Assembly: GCA_963719275.1 (NCBI GenBank)
Contig: CAVRBT010000021.1
Location: 25,194 to 89,193 of the forward strand
DNA length: 64,000 nt
DNA from: AC-32 sp963719275
GTDB lineage: Bacteria > Actinomycetota > Thermoleophilia > Gaiellales > Gaiellaceae
Direction: 5' to 3'
Below the pieces are notes generated by a model. It was not told the DNA's origin. It did no database searches and saw only the letters and a list, made by a program, of their open reading frames with translations. Shown here one piece after another: positions 40,359 through 48,589 of this stretch (within the stretch, counting starts at the first letter, position 1; each line of letters starts with the position of its first letter). Both the position numbers and the translations under genes were made by a program.

Positions 40359-41417
40359 GTGACCGAAACCGCTCGTAAGGCCTTTGTCGCGACCGTCGTC
40401 GCCGTGGCCGTCGTCGCCCTCGCGCTCGCGCTCTGGAAGCTGAAGATCGTGCTCGCGCTGGTCTTCCTCGGCTTCATCGTCGCCGCCGCGATGCGCCCCG
40501 GCGTCGAGCGACTGGCGGAGCACCGAATCCCACGCCCGCTCGGAGTCGCGCTGCACTACCTCGCGCTGGTGGGAGCGATCGGGCTGCTGCTGTGGCTCGC
40601 GGTTCCGCGCGCGATCGACCAGGTCGACGAGGCGATCGGGGGTGTGCCGACGTCCCAGCAGGAGCTGAACGACAAGGCGAAGCACTCGACCGGAATCAAG
40701 CACGAGTTCTTCGTCGGGCTGCAGAAGCGGCTCAAGAAGCTGCCATCAGCCGGTAGCGTCGTCCATCGCACGGTCACGATCGGCACCAAGGCGGTCGAGG
40801 CGCTCGTCGGCATCTTCTTCGTCTTCGCGACGGCCGCCTACTGGATCTTCGAGCGCGACCGCGCGATGGCCTTCATCGGCTCGCTCTTACCACGGAAGCA
40901 CCGGCGCACCGCGCGAGACACCTGGGAGCTGATCGACGCCAAGCTCGGCGCGTACGTCCGCGGGACGCTGGTGCTGGTCGTCTTCGTCGCAACGGTGCTA
41001 TCGCTCTCCTTCTGGGCGATCGGCATGCCGTTCTGGCTGCTGCTCGGCGTCTTCGCGGGCGTCGTCGAGATCGTCCCCGTGATCGGGCCGCTGATCGCGG
41101 GCGTGGCCGCCGTGGGTGTCGGGCTGACGGTGTCGTGGCAGCTCGCGCTCTACGCGGGCATCGCGGTGCTGGTGGTGCGCCAGTTCGAGGACTACGTCGT
41201 GATACCGCGCGTGATGGGCCACGTCACGGGTCTCTCGCCGCTGCTCGTGCTCGTCGGCGTGAGCGCAGTCGGCCTGCTCTTCGGCGGCTTCTACGTGCTG
41301 ATGGCGACGCCGTTCATCGCGCTGATCGCGACCCTCGTCGACGTGATCGTCCGCGACAAGGACCCGGCCGAGGAGGACGTCCCCGCAGTGCTGTTCGCGA
41401 AGGAGTCGCGGGGCTGA
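40359..41417 (+). CDS. AI-2E family transporter (UPF0118)
   Basis: 352 residues with about eight helices. Family features: WLAVPRAIDQVDEA in the N-terminal half, then ELIDAKLGAYVRGTLVLVV, VVEIVPVIGPLIAGVAAV and RQFEDYVVIPRVMGHVTGLSPLLVL (in parts). Members include the AI-2 exporter TqsA and Na+/H+ antiporters; the substrate here is unknown. GTG 40359. Directly followed by the 129-bp tandem array. Confidence 0.87.
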   Translation: MTETARKAFVATVVAVAVVALALALWKLKIVLALVFLGFIVAAAMRPGVERLAEHRIPRPLGVALHYLALVGAIGLLLWLAVPRAIDQVDEAIGGVPTSQQELNDKAKHSTGIKHEFFVGLQKRLKKLPSAGSVVHRTVTIGTKAVEALVGIFFVFATAAYWIFERDRAMAFIGSLLPRKHRRTARDTWELIDAKLGAYVRGTLVLVVFVATVLSLSFWAIGMPFWLLLGVFAGVVEIVPVIGPLIAGVAAVGVGLTVSWQLALYAGIAVLVVRQFEDYVVIPRVMGHVTGLSPLLVLVGVSAVGLLFGGFYVLMATPFIALIATLVDVIVRDKDPAEEDVPAVLFAKESRG

Positions 41418-41475
41418 CTCAGGCCTTGCGCCAGCGCCCGAAGATGAGTCCGCCTAGCGTGAACCCGAGGCCCGA

Positions 41476-41532
41476 GGCATCGCTTGCGATGCCGCTCAAG
41501 AGGTCGTGCCGGCTTTGCCGGTGCGACCGTCT
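41476..41532 (-). repeat. Double-hairpin element, copy 6a
   Basis: GGCATCGCTTGCGATGCC (41476-41493), a perfect palindrome outside its centre, then GGTCGTGCCGGC / GCCGGTGCGACC around TTT (41502-41528), then GTCT. Part of unit 1 of the array. Confidence 0.85.
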
Positions 41533-41604
41533 CGTGAGGCCGACGTCTTACGCCTTGCGCCAGCGCCCGAAAATGAGTCCGCCGAGCGTGAACCCGAGGC
41601 CCGA

Positions 41605-41661
41605 GGCATCGCTTGCGATGCCGCTTAGGAGGTCGTGCCGGCTTTGCCGGTGCGACCGTCT
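41605..41661 (-). repeat. Double-hairpin element, copy 6b
   Basis: Identical in both stems to copy 6a and offset by 129 bp; the linker reads CTTAGGA instead of CTCAAGA. Confidence 0.85.
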
Positions 41662-41733
41662 CGTGAGGCCGACGTCTTACGCTTTGCGCCAGCGCCCGAA
41701 AATGAGTCCGCCGAGCGTGAACCCGAGGCCCGA

Positions 41734-41790
41734 GGCATCGCTTGCGATGCCGCTTAGGAGGTCGTGCCGGCTTTGCCGGTGCGACCGTTT
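41734..41790 (-). repeat. Double-hairpin element, copy 6c
   Basis: Offset by 129 bp from 6b; ends GTTT rather than GTCT. It lies 16 nt from the stop codon of the gene at 41806. Confidence 0.85.
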
Positions 41791-41805
41791 CGTGAGGCCG
41801 ACGTC

Positions 41806-42045
41806 TTACGCTTTGCGCCAGCGTCCGAAGATGAGTCCGCCTAGCGTGAACCCGAGGCCGAAGGTCCCGAGCGCGAAGGCGCCGATGGCGACGGCCTTGC
41901 GCCAGGACGAGAGCCGCGCCCAGCGGCCCAGCGCCTCGCGGTCGGCTGCACTTAGCGGCTCCCCGCGCCGCTGCTTGCGCAGCGCACCGCCCGCCCTCAA
42001 CCCCAGGTAGAGGTCGTCGAAGATCTCGGTCGACTCATCGGGCAC
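41806..42045 (-). CDS. Small single-helix membrane protein, unknown
   Basis: 79 residues: acidic N-terminus (PDESTEIFDDLYLGLRAGG), a helical middle (SAADREALGRWARLSSWRK) and one C-terminal transmembrane helix (VAIGAFALGTFGLGFTLGG) ending IFGRWRKA. GTG 42045 has TACACT exactly 7 nt upstream, so it may be leaderless. Its last 17 codons and stop are repeated three more times downstream in the tandem array. No family recognised. Confidence 0.7.
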   Translation of the reverse strand: MPDESTEIFDDLYLGLRAGGALRKQRRGEPLSAADREALGRWARLSSWRKAVAIGAFALGTFGLGFTLGGLIFGRWRKA

Positions 42046-42063
42046 GGAACTCAGTGTAATAGC

Positions 42064-42897
42064 GTGGGTTCGGCGTTGGCCGTGCGGCTCCTCCACATCT
42101 CCGACCTGCACGCCGGCAGCGTCGAGGAAACCGGAATGGAGCGCAGCCTCGAGCGGCTGATCGCGCGTGTCTCGCCCGAGCTGATCGCGGTGACGGGCGA
42201 CCTCGCCCACCGCGGCCGCCGGCGTGAGCACGAGCGAGCGGCGACGTTCCTGCACGGCCTGGGCCGGCCCTTGCTCGTGGTCCCGGGGAACCACGACATC
42301 CCGTACACGTTCCCGGCCCGCTTCACCCGCCCGTGGGCCGAGTTCGAGCGGCAGTGGGAGACGGTCGAGCCGGTTTTCCGCTCCGAGGACCTCTTCGTGG
42401 TCGGGCTCAACTCGGTGCGGCCGTGGCGCCACCAGTCGGGCGGGATCCGCAAGGCGCAGATCGCCGGTACGCGCGACCTGCTGGCCGAGGCGCCCGGGGG
42501 CGCGCTGCGCGTCGTCTGCCTCCACCACCACCTGATCGGCGCGCCGTGGCGCTCGCGCAAGCGGCCTGTCTCGCGCCGCTCCGAGGTGCTCGCCGGCCTC
42601 GTCGACGCCGGCGCCGAATTGATCCTCGCGGGCCACATCCACCAGGCGGCGGTGAGCGAGCGGCACGAGTTCGAGGTGGAGCACGACGGCCTGCCCGGCG
42701 TCACGGTCTCGGTCGCGCCGGGGCTCGGCCAGCCGCGGCCGAACCGCCGCGGCGAAGCGCGGGGCCTACACGTCTACGAGGCGAGCGCGGACTCGCTGCT
42801 GGTGGAGACCTACGTCTGGCGCGAGGACGATTGGGGGCTCACGGCCACGCGGAGGTTCCCGCGCGGCCGCGAGCCGTTACGAACAGCGCCTGCCTAG
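42064..42897 (+). CDS. Calcineurin-like metallophosphoesterase
   Basis: 277 residues with all family motifs in order: HISDLHAG, AVTGDLAHRG, VVPGNHDIP, VCLHHHLIG and LAGHIHQAA (two-metal centre). Similar to CpdA-type cyclic nucleotide phosphodiesterases, but the substrate is not predictable. GTG 42064 or, six codons on, GTG 42082 (VRLLHISDLH) may be the start. Only 18 nt separate it from the divergent gene, so promoters must overlap. Confidence 0.9.
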   Translation: MGSALAVRLLHISDLHAGSVEETGMERSLERLIARVSPELIAVTGDLAHRGRRREHERAATFLHGLGRPLLVVPGNHDIPYTFPARFTRPWAEFERQWETVEPVFRSEDLFVVGLNSVRPWRHQSGGIRKAQIAGTRDLLAEAPGGALRVVCLHHHLIGAPWRSRKRPVSRRSEVLAGLVDAGAELILAGHIHQAAVSERHEFEVEHDGLPGVTVSVAPGLGQPRPNRRGEARGLHVYEASADSLLVETYVWREDDWGLTATRRFPRGREPLRTAPA

Positions 42898-42971
42898 GTG
42901 CTTACGAGGCCGCCGCGCCGCTCGCCGAAGAACCGGCCGACGACGGCAACGAGCACGATCGCGACGATCAC
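42894..42971 (-). CDS. Possible micro-protein: transmembrane segment after the SHOCT gene
   Basis: Directly after the TAG of the SHOCT gene, the same frame continues for 36 codons as GWGFAWAFVVGVIVAIVLV, AVVGRFFGERRGGLVST, a convincing transmembrane helix plus basic tail. No ATG/GTG/TTG opens the helix; the first candidate is GTG 42971 inside it. It may be a micro-protein with an unusual start, a readthrough extension, or a decayed gene. Confidence 0.3.
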   Translation of the reverse strand: MIVAIVLVAVVGRFFGERRGGLVST

Positions 42972-43004
42972 GCCGACGACGAAGGCCCAGGCGAAACCCC
43001 AGCC

Positions 43005-43466
43005 CTACGAGCGGGCGAGCAGCTCGGCCTTCTTCGTCTCGAACTCGTCGTCGGTCAGGACGCCGTCGCGGTGCAGCTCGGAGAGCTTGCGGAGCTGGTC
43101 GTCGACGTCGTCGCGGGGGCTGCTCTGCCGGCCGGGCGCGCCGAGCAGCGTCGCGAAGCGGGCGCGGTCGCTCGGCGGCCGGTGCGCCTCGGGCCCCGTG
43201 ATCGGGCGCTTCTGGACGAAGCGGCGGTAGCCGATCAGCAGCACCATCGAGGCAACGATCGACCCGATCAGGATCGCGAAGACGCTGCCGGAGTCCTGCT
43301 GCGCGCCGAAGATGGCCGCCGCGATGCCGCCCCCGATGAACGAGCCGAAGACGCCGAGCAGGATCGTCATCGGCACCGACATCGGGTCGGGCCCCGGCAC
43401 CGCCCAGCGGGCGAGCGCGCCGATGACGAAGCCGGAGATCAGGACCTGGATGATCGCTCCCAGCAT
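43005..43466 (-). CDS. GlsB/YeaQ-type membrane protein with C-terminal SHOCT domain
   Basis: 153 residues: three helices of the transglycosylase-associated family (MLGAIIQVLISGFVIGALARW, TILLGVFGSFIGGGIAAAIFG in part, ILIGSIVASMVLLIGYRR), a linker, and a SHOCT motif DQLRKLSELHRDGVLTDDEF, ETKKAELLARS. ATG 43466 is preferred; a GTG seven codons upstream (43487) is also possible. Role unknown; relatives are general stress proteins. Confidence 0.82.
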   Translation of the reverse strand: MLGAIIQVLISGFVIGALARWAVPGPDPMSVPMTILLGVFGSFIGGGIAAAIFGAQQDSGSVFAILIGSIVASMVLLIGYRRFVQKRPITGPEAHRPPSDRARFATLLGAPGRQSSPRDDVDDQLRKLSELHRDGVLTDDEFETKKAELLARS

Positions 43467-43530
43467 GCCGGGAGAGGCTATGCCCACCTGCCCGGAAACG
43501 CCACTCAGGGGCGCGCGCCGGACGTCCCGC

Positions 43531-44396
43531 TCAGAGACGACCGTTGTCGTGGAGGGTGCGGAGAGCGGTCACGGTGCGCGAGCCGCGCCACTCGCTCGCG
43601 GCGACAGGGGACCAAGCCGGCCAGTTGAACGTCCAGCCTCCGTCGTCTGCCTGACTCGCGGCGAGGTGGTCGAGGTGCGCCTCGATCGTGGCTTCGTCGA
43701 AGAGACGACGGGCGATCGAGTCCGGGCGCGTGGCGAAGTCGAGCGGCGTGTGAACCTCGCCCTGGCGTCGGGGTCGAGCGTGACCAGCTCCCACTCGAAC
43801 AGCAGCCTCCCCACGCGCTCGAATGCCCGCTCCGCCCGGTCGCGATCGGGCACGTGGTCGAGGAAAGCCAGCACGCCGCGAAACCCGTACGGCCCAGGGT
43901 CGTCGAGCTCGTCGATCCGCCGCCAGAGCAGGTCAGTGGCGCCGTCGAGCCACCGGTGCGCCACCTTGCGCGCATACAGCGTCGCCGCGATCTTCCCGGT
44001 CGTTAAGAGCGATGCCGGCCGCCCCTCCTCCGCCTCCCACCAGGGAGCGCGCGGCCACCCCTCGACCGTCGGCTCCACGAACGACACGCCGCCCTCGGCG
44101 GGCGCGTTGGCCGCGAGCCACTCACATGCGCCTGCGACAAGCTGCTCCTCCCACGCGTCGGCCTCGTCGAGCGTGTCCAGAGCCATCAGGATGGCCGCCG
44201 GTTGGCTGAACGGCGTGCGCCCGTCCGGCTCGAGCGCGTGACCGAATCCGCCGTCGGAGTTGCGGAAGGCGGCGACCGCGTCCCGGACCGGTCGAGCGTC
44301 TCCACCGGCGAAGAGCCGCTCGAAGCGACGACGGTCGAGGACCCTGGCGTTGCCGGCGAGAAACCGGGAGGCCGCGCCGACGTCGGGAGTCGTCAC
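43531..44396 (-). CDS. Prenyltransferase/terpene-cyclase-repeat protein, frameshifted
   Basis: From GTG 44396: TTPDVGAASRFLAGNARVLD, FRNSDGGFGHALEPDGRTP, YGFRGVLAFLDHVPDRDRAE, ending frame 1 at ELVTLDPDA. The remainder (EVHTPLDFATRPDSIARRLF, QADDGGWTFNWPAWSP, TVTALRTLHDNGRL) is in another frame and stops at 43531. One missing base near 43764 (GGCG) would make a single 288-residue protein. DGGFGH and DGGWTFNW are QW-like repeats of the alpha/alpha toroid. Enzymatic role unknown; no DXDD-type catalytic motif seen. Confidence 0.72.
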
Positions 44397-44427
44397 CGGC
44401 AGGGATGGTAATCGAGCGCGGAAGGCG

Positions 44428-44874
44428 TCAGCCGCGACTTCCGGGCAGCGGATGCCACTCGTAGAACGCGTCCGGCTCCTGCTCCATGTTCGCTGCGCCG
44501 TCGGTGAGCCTGACGAGCTGGAAGCCGTGCCGTTCGTAGAACCTGCGAGCACCCTCGTTCTTCTGGAACACCCAAAGCACGACATGCTCGGGCCGCAGGC
44601 TCTTCACGTGCTCGAGCAGCGCCGTTCCGACGCCTCGGTTCTGAGCCGGCGGATCGGTGTAGAGGTGCGTCAGCTCGCTGCCGCTGACTCCGGCGAAGCC
44701 CACGATGCGCCCGTCTTCCTGCGCGACCCAGAGCTCCGCGCTCCCGAGGAACCGATCGCCGAGCAGCGGTCGAACGTCGTCGGGGATGCGCGGCAGGTAC
44801 GTCATCTCGTCGCGCGCCCGCACGAACAGGTCGCTGATCGCCGGCGCGTCGTCGCGAGTCGCAGGTCGGATCAG
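44428..44874 (-). CDS. GNAT acetyltransferase, probable CTG start
   Basis: 148 residues if started at CTG 44874: IRPATRDDAPAISDLFVRAR, IVGFAGVSGSELTHLYTDPPAQNRGVGTALL in two blocks (QNRGVGTA acetyl-CoA loop), NEGARRFYERHGF. The first standard start (GTG 44823) would remove the conserved first strand. CTG overlaps the uvrB TGA as CTGA, and GAGG lies 9 nt upstream. Substrate unknown. Confidence 0.78.
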   Translation of the reverse strand: MIRPATRDDAPAISDLFVRARDEMTYLPRIPDDVRPLLGDRFLGSAELWVAQEDGRIVGFAGVSGSELTHLYTDPPAQNRGVGTALLEHVKSLRPEHVVLWVFQKNEGARRFYERHGFQLVRLTDGAANMEQEPDAFYEWHPLPGSRG

Positions 44875-46877
44875 GCCGGTGCCTCGGCAGCCGCCTGCAG
44901 CTCTCGGCGGAGGTCCTTGATCTCGTCGCGCAGCTTCGCGGCGTACTCGAACCGCAGCTCCTCGGCAGCGGCGAACATCTCCTCCTCCAGCTGGATGACG
45001 AGCTTCTCCAGCTCTTCCGGCGACATGCCCTCGACCTCGGCGCGGCCCTTCCGCCGCCGGCCCGGGACGGTCGGCGACTCCAGCGAGAGGAACTCCGCGA
45101 TATCGGAGACGCCCTTGACGATCGACTCGGGTGTGATCCCGTGCTCCTCGTTGTAGGCGAGCTGCTTCGCGCGCCGGCGGTCGGTCTCGTCGAGCGCGTA
45201 CTTGATCGCCTCGGTGTGCTTGTCGGCGTACATCAGGACCTTGCCGTTGACGTTCCGCGCCGCGCGGCCGATCGTCTGGATCAGCGCGGTCTGCCCACGC
45301 AGGAAGCCTTCCTTGTCGGCGTCGAGGATCGCGACGAGCGAGACCTCGGGCAGGTCGAGCCCCTCGCGGAGGAGGTTGACACCGACGAGCACGTCGTACT
45401 CGCCGAGCCGTAGCTCGCGGATGATCTGGATCCGCTCGAGCGTGTCGACCTCGGAGTGCAGGTAGCGAGCCTTCACGCCGGACTCGAGCAGGTAGTCGGT
45501 CAGGTCCTCGGCCATCTTCTTGGTCAGCGTCGTGACGAGCACGCGCTCGCCGGCCTCTTCGCGCCTGCGGATCTCGTTGAGCAGGTCGTCGATCTGGTTC
45601 TTCGTCGCCCGCAGCTCGACCTCGGGGTCCACGATCCCGGTCGGGCGGATCAGCTGCTCGGCGATCCGCGTCGAGTGGCGCAGCTCGAACGGCCCCGGGG
45701 TCGCGGAGACGAACACCAGCTGGGGCACCTTGCCCAGGAACTCGTCGAAGCGCAGTGGCCGGTTGTCGAGCGCCGACGGGAGCCGGAAGCCGTGCTCGAC
45801 CAGGGTCTCCTTACGCGAGCGGTCGCCCTCGTACATGCCGCCCAGCTGCGGCACCGTCTGGTGCGACTCGTCGACGAAGACGACGAAGTCCGACGGGAAG
45901 AAGTCGAGCAGCGTGTGCGGCGCGGAGCCCGGCGGCCGGCCGTCGAGATGGCGTGAGTAGTTCTCGATCCCGGAGCAGAAGCCGAGCTCCTGCATCATCT
46001 CGAGGTCGTACTCGGTGCGCTGCCGGATGCGGTGCCCCTCCAGCATCTTCCCCTCCGCCTCGAACTGCTTGACCTGCTCCCCGAGCTCGTGCCGGATGTT
46101 CTCGGCTGCGCGCTCGATGGTCGGCTTCGAGGTCACGTACTGCGTCGCAGGGAAGAGCGCGAGGTGGTCGAGCTTGCCGTACACCTCGCCGGTGAGCGGG
46201 TCGAAGTGCGTGATCTGCTCGACCTCGTCGCCGAAGAACGAGATCCGGTACGCGGACTCCATGTGGGCGGGCTGCACCTCGACCACGTCGCCCTTGACGC
46301 GGAAACGGCCTCGCCCGAGCAGCGTGTCGTTGCGCGCGTACTGGATGTCGATCAGCTTGCGCAGCGCGAGGTCGCGGTCGTGCTCCTCGCCGACCGTCAG
46401 CAGGACGACGCGCTTCTCATACTCCTCGGGCGAGCCGAGGCCGTAGATCGCAGAGACCGAGGCGACGATGATCACGTCGCGGCGCGAGAGCAACGCGGCG
46501 GTCGCAGCGTGGCGCAGGCGGTCGATGTCGTCGTTCCGCGAGGAGTCCTTCTCGATGTAGAGGTCGGCCTGCGGGACGTACGCCTCGGGCTGGTAGTAGT
46601 CGTAGTAGGAGACGAAGTACTCGACCGCGTTGTCCGGGAAAAACTCCCGCAGCTCGTTGCAGAGCTGCGCGGCGAGCGTCTTGTTGTGCGCGATCAGGAG
46701 CGAGGGCTTCTGCACCTGCTCGACGATCCACGCCATCGTCGCCGTCTTGCCGGTGCCGGTGGCGCCGAGCAGCGTCTGGTAGCGCTCCCCCGCGGTCAGC
46801 CCGGCCGAGAGCTCGGCGATCGCCTGGGGCTGGTCGCCGGTCGGCCTGTACGCCTCCGAGGTTTTGAACTCCGGCAC
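44871..46877 (-). CDS. uvrB: Excinuclease ABC subunit B
   Basis: 668 residues. Helicase motif I GATGTGKTATMAW, beta-hairpin VSYYDYYQPEAYVPQADLYIEKDS in two blocks, DEXX box VFVDESHQ, VSATPGPFE, and motif VI QTIGRAARN; C-terminal UVR domain EEEMFAAAEELRFEYAAKLRDEI in two blocks, which binds UvrC. GTG 46877 starts the conserved PEFKTSEAYRPTGDQPQAI; upstream frame is not protein-like. Confidence 0.96.
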   Translation of the reverse strand: MPEFKTSEAYRPTGDQPQAIAELSAGLTAGERYQTLLGATGTGKTATMAWIVEQVQKPSLLIAHNKTLAAQLCNELREFFPDNAVEYFVSYYDYYQPEAYVPQADLYIEKDSSRNDDIDRLRHAATAALLSRRDVIIVASVSAIYGLGSPEEYEKRVVLLTVGEEHDRDLALRKLIDIQYARNDTLLGRGRFRVKGDVVEVQPAHMESAYRISFFGDEVEQITHFDPLTGEVYGKLDHLALFPATQYVTSKPTIERAAENIRHELGEQVKQFEAEGKMLEGHRIRQRTEYDLEMMQELGFCSGIENYSRHLDGRPPGSAPHTLLDFFPSDFVVFVDESHQTVPQLGGMYEGDRSRKETLVEHGFRLPSALDNRPLRFDEFLGKVPQLVFVSATPGPFELRHSTRIAEQLIRPTGIVDPEVELRATKNQIDDLLNEIRRREEAGERVLVTTLTKKMAEDLTDYLLESGVKARYLHSEVDTLERIQIIRELRLGEYDVLVGVNLLREGLDLPEVSLVAILDADKEGFLRGQTALIQTIGRAARNVNGKVLMYADKHTEAIKYALDETDRRRAKQLAYNEEHGITPESIVKGVSDIAEFLSLESPTVPGRRRKGRAEVEGMSPEELEKLVIQLEEEMFAAAEELRFEYAAKLRDEIKDLRRELQAAAEAPA

Positions 46878-46895
46878 GAAGCCAAGGGTATCGTC

Positions 46896-47363
46896 ATGGA
46901 TTCGGTACCCGAACGGCCGCCCTACGGCTCCTACGCCGCGATCATGGGCACCTTTGCGGGCGGCCTCGCGGTCGCCGGGGCGATCGCCCGCGCGCTCGAC
47001 CGCGACCCGCAGTGCCACACCGCGCTCGACTTCGTCGTGCTCGGTGCGGCGTCGTTCAAGGCGGCACACACGCTCTCGCACGACGAGGTGACGAGCTTCA
47101 TCCGCGAGCCCTTCGTCCGCGGCCGCGCACATGGCGGCGAGGGCGAGGAGCCCGTCGAGGGAGGCCTCGAGCAGGCGATCGGCGAGCTCGTCACGTGCTC
47201 GCGCTGCGCGGGCACCTGGGTCGCAGCCGCCCTGGCCACGACGCAGATCGTCGCGCCGCGCTTCGGCCGGCTGCTGACGTGGTCTTTGGGCGCCGCCGCG
47301 GCGAACGACTTCCTGCAGGCCGGCTTCGCCGCGCTCACCGGCAAAGCGAACGAGTTCCGTTAG
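46896..47363 (+). CDS. DUF1360 membrane protein
   Basis: 155 residues. Conserved KAAHTLSHDEVTSFIREPFV and CSRCAGTWVAAAL, hallmark of DUF1360 (a sporulation-linked family in Firmicutes, unknown in Actinomycetota). ATG 46896; divergent from uvrB with an 18-nt spacer, and its stop overlaps the convergent MFS gene by 4 nt. Confidence 0.83.
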   Translation: MDSVPERPPYGSYAAIMGTFAGGLAVAGAIARALDRDPQCHTALDFVVLGAASFKAAHTLSHDEVTSFIREPFVRGRAHGGEGEEPVEGGLEQAIGELVTCSRCAGTWVAAALATTQIVAPRFGRLLTWSLGAAAANDFLQAGFAALTGKANEFR

Positions 47364-48589
47364 GCGGGAGCCGGCTCGAGCCGCTGCCGCCCGAGCTCGC
47401 GGGCGGACGAGAGGACGATCACGGCCATCATCGCGGTCTGCACCACCGCGAAGCCGATCAGCACCGGCGTCGTGCCGAAGGCGTCGAGCACCGGCCCGGT
47501 GACGAAGAGCCCGAGCGGGTTCACCAAAGCCCAACCGACCATCGCGGTAGTGAGGACATTCGGTCGCAGGGGTGCGGGCACCCGCAACGTCGTGATCGTG
47601 TGCAGGCTCGGGTTGACGAGACCGTTTGCCAGGCCCGAGGCCAGGATCAGCCCCGCGAGGGCGAGCGCCGGCAGCGGCAGCCAGAGCAGCCAGAGCGGGA
47701 GCGCCTGGAACATCGCGAAGGTCGCGATCACCGCGAGCCCGGCGAACCGGCGCGTCAGGTACTTGAACGAGATCGCGTTCCCGATCACCGCACCGACGCC
47801 GAACGAGGCGATCAGCAGGCCGGCGATCGAGGCGTGGTGGCCGAACCGGTCGAGCACGAGCACGGGGACGGCGATGAAGAACGCCGTCCAGGCCGCGTCC
47901 CCGAGCGCGAAGGTCGGCCACCACACCCGGAGCAGCCGGTCACGCGCGATGAAGCGAAGCCCCGCGCGGACGCTGCGGTGCTCTTCCTCCTGCGGCGCAG
48001 GCGGCCGCTGCGGCACGAAGACGGCCACGAGGAAGAGCGAGACGAGATACGTCGCCGCGTCGATCACGAGCACCGAGGTTGCGCCGATCAATCCGATCAG
48101 CAGGCCCGCGAGCGCCGGCCCGATGAGGATCGTCACGCGGTTGGCGCCCTGGAAGAGCGCGTTCGCCTCCGCGACCCGCTGCTCGTCCTCGCCGATCAAC
48201 TCGGGGACGATCACCTTCTGCGCAGCGAAGTAGGGCGCGGCCAGAGCGCCGAGAGCGAAGGCGACCGCGAGCAGGATCGGGAACGAGACGCCCACGGTCC
48301 AGTGGAGCACCGGGATGACGAGCATCAGCGGCGCACGCGCAGCGTCGCAGAGCATCATCGTCCGCCGCGCCCCGAGCCGGCCGAGCACGCGACCGCCCGG
48401 AAGCCCGAGCAGCGCGAGCCCGATCACCTCGGCCGCGACCACGAAGGTCGTGTGCGTCGCCGAGCCGCTCGTCACCAGCACGAACCACGGCAGCGCGAGC
48501 CAGGTCATCTGAGCGCCGGTCGTCGAGACGACTTCGGCGACGAGCAGCGCGAGGATCGAGCGGTCGCGCAGGAGCTCGGTGCGGCTCAC
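47360..48589 (-). CDS. MFS transporter (enterobactin-exporter-like family)
   Basis: 409 residues, 12 helices: EVVSTTGAQMTWLALPWFVL in helix 1, GGRVLGRLGARRTMMLCDAAR at the cytoplasmic 2-3 loop, DEQRVAEANALFQGANRV, and FGVGAVIGNAIS. GTG 48589 overlaps the stop of the next MFS gene (GTGA), so the pair is co-translated. Substrate unknown; may work with its neighbour as an efflux pair. Confidence 0.85.
   Translation of the reverse strand: MSRTELLRDRSILALLVAEVVSTTGAQMTWLALPWFVLVTSGSATHTTFVVAAEVIGLALLGLPGGRVLGRLGARRTMMLCDAARAPLMLVIPVLHWTVGVSFPILLAVAFALGALAAPYFAAQKVIVPELIGEDEQRVAEANALFQGANRVTILIGPALAGLLIGLIGATSVLVIDAATYLVSLFLVAVFVPQRPPAPQEEEHRSVRAGLRFIARDRLLRVWWPTFALGDAAWTAFFIAVPVLVLDRFGHHASIAGLLIASFGVGAVIGNAISFKYLTRRFAGLAVIATFAMFQALPLWLLWLPLPALALAGLILASGLANGLVNPSLHTITTLRVPAPLRPNVLTTAMVGWALVNPLGLFVTGPVLDAFGTTPVLIGFAVVQTAMMAVIVLSSARELGRQRLEPAPA

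Larger units (their letters stand above)
41422..41859. repeat. 129-bp tandem array: three full units plus the source gene tail
   Basis: The block GCYTTGCGCC recurs at 41423, 41552, 41681 and 41810, exactly 129 bp apart. Each unit is about 50 bp matching the 3' end of the gene at 41806-42045 (codons for GLGFTLGGLIFGRWRKA plus stop) followed by a double-hairpin element and spacer. Units differ at only a few positions (for example CTCAAGAGG versus CTTAGGAGG, and TGA versus TAA stop). This fills the 388-nt space between the two convergent genes; nothing else is seen in it. Confidence 0.92.

Noticed and set aside
41422..41805. CRISPR array
   Set aside because: The 129-bp units are nearly identical throughout, with no unique spacers, and contain a copied gene end.
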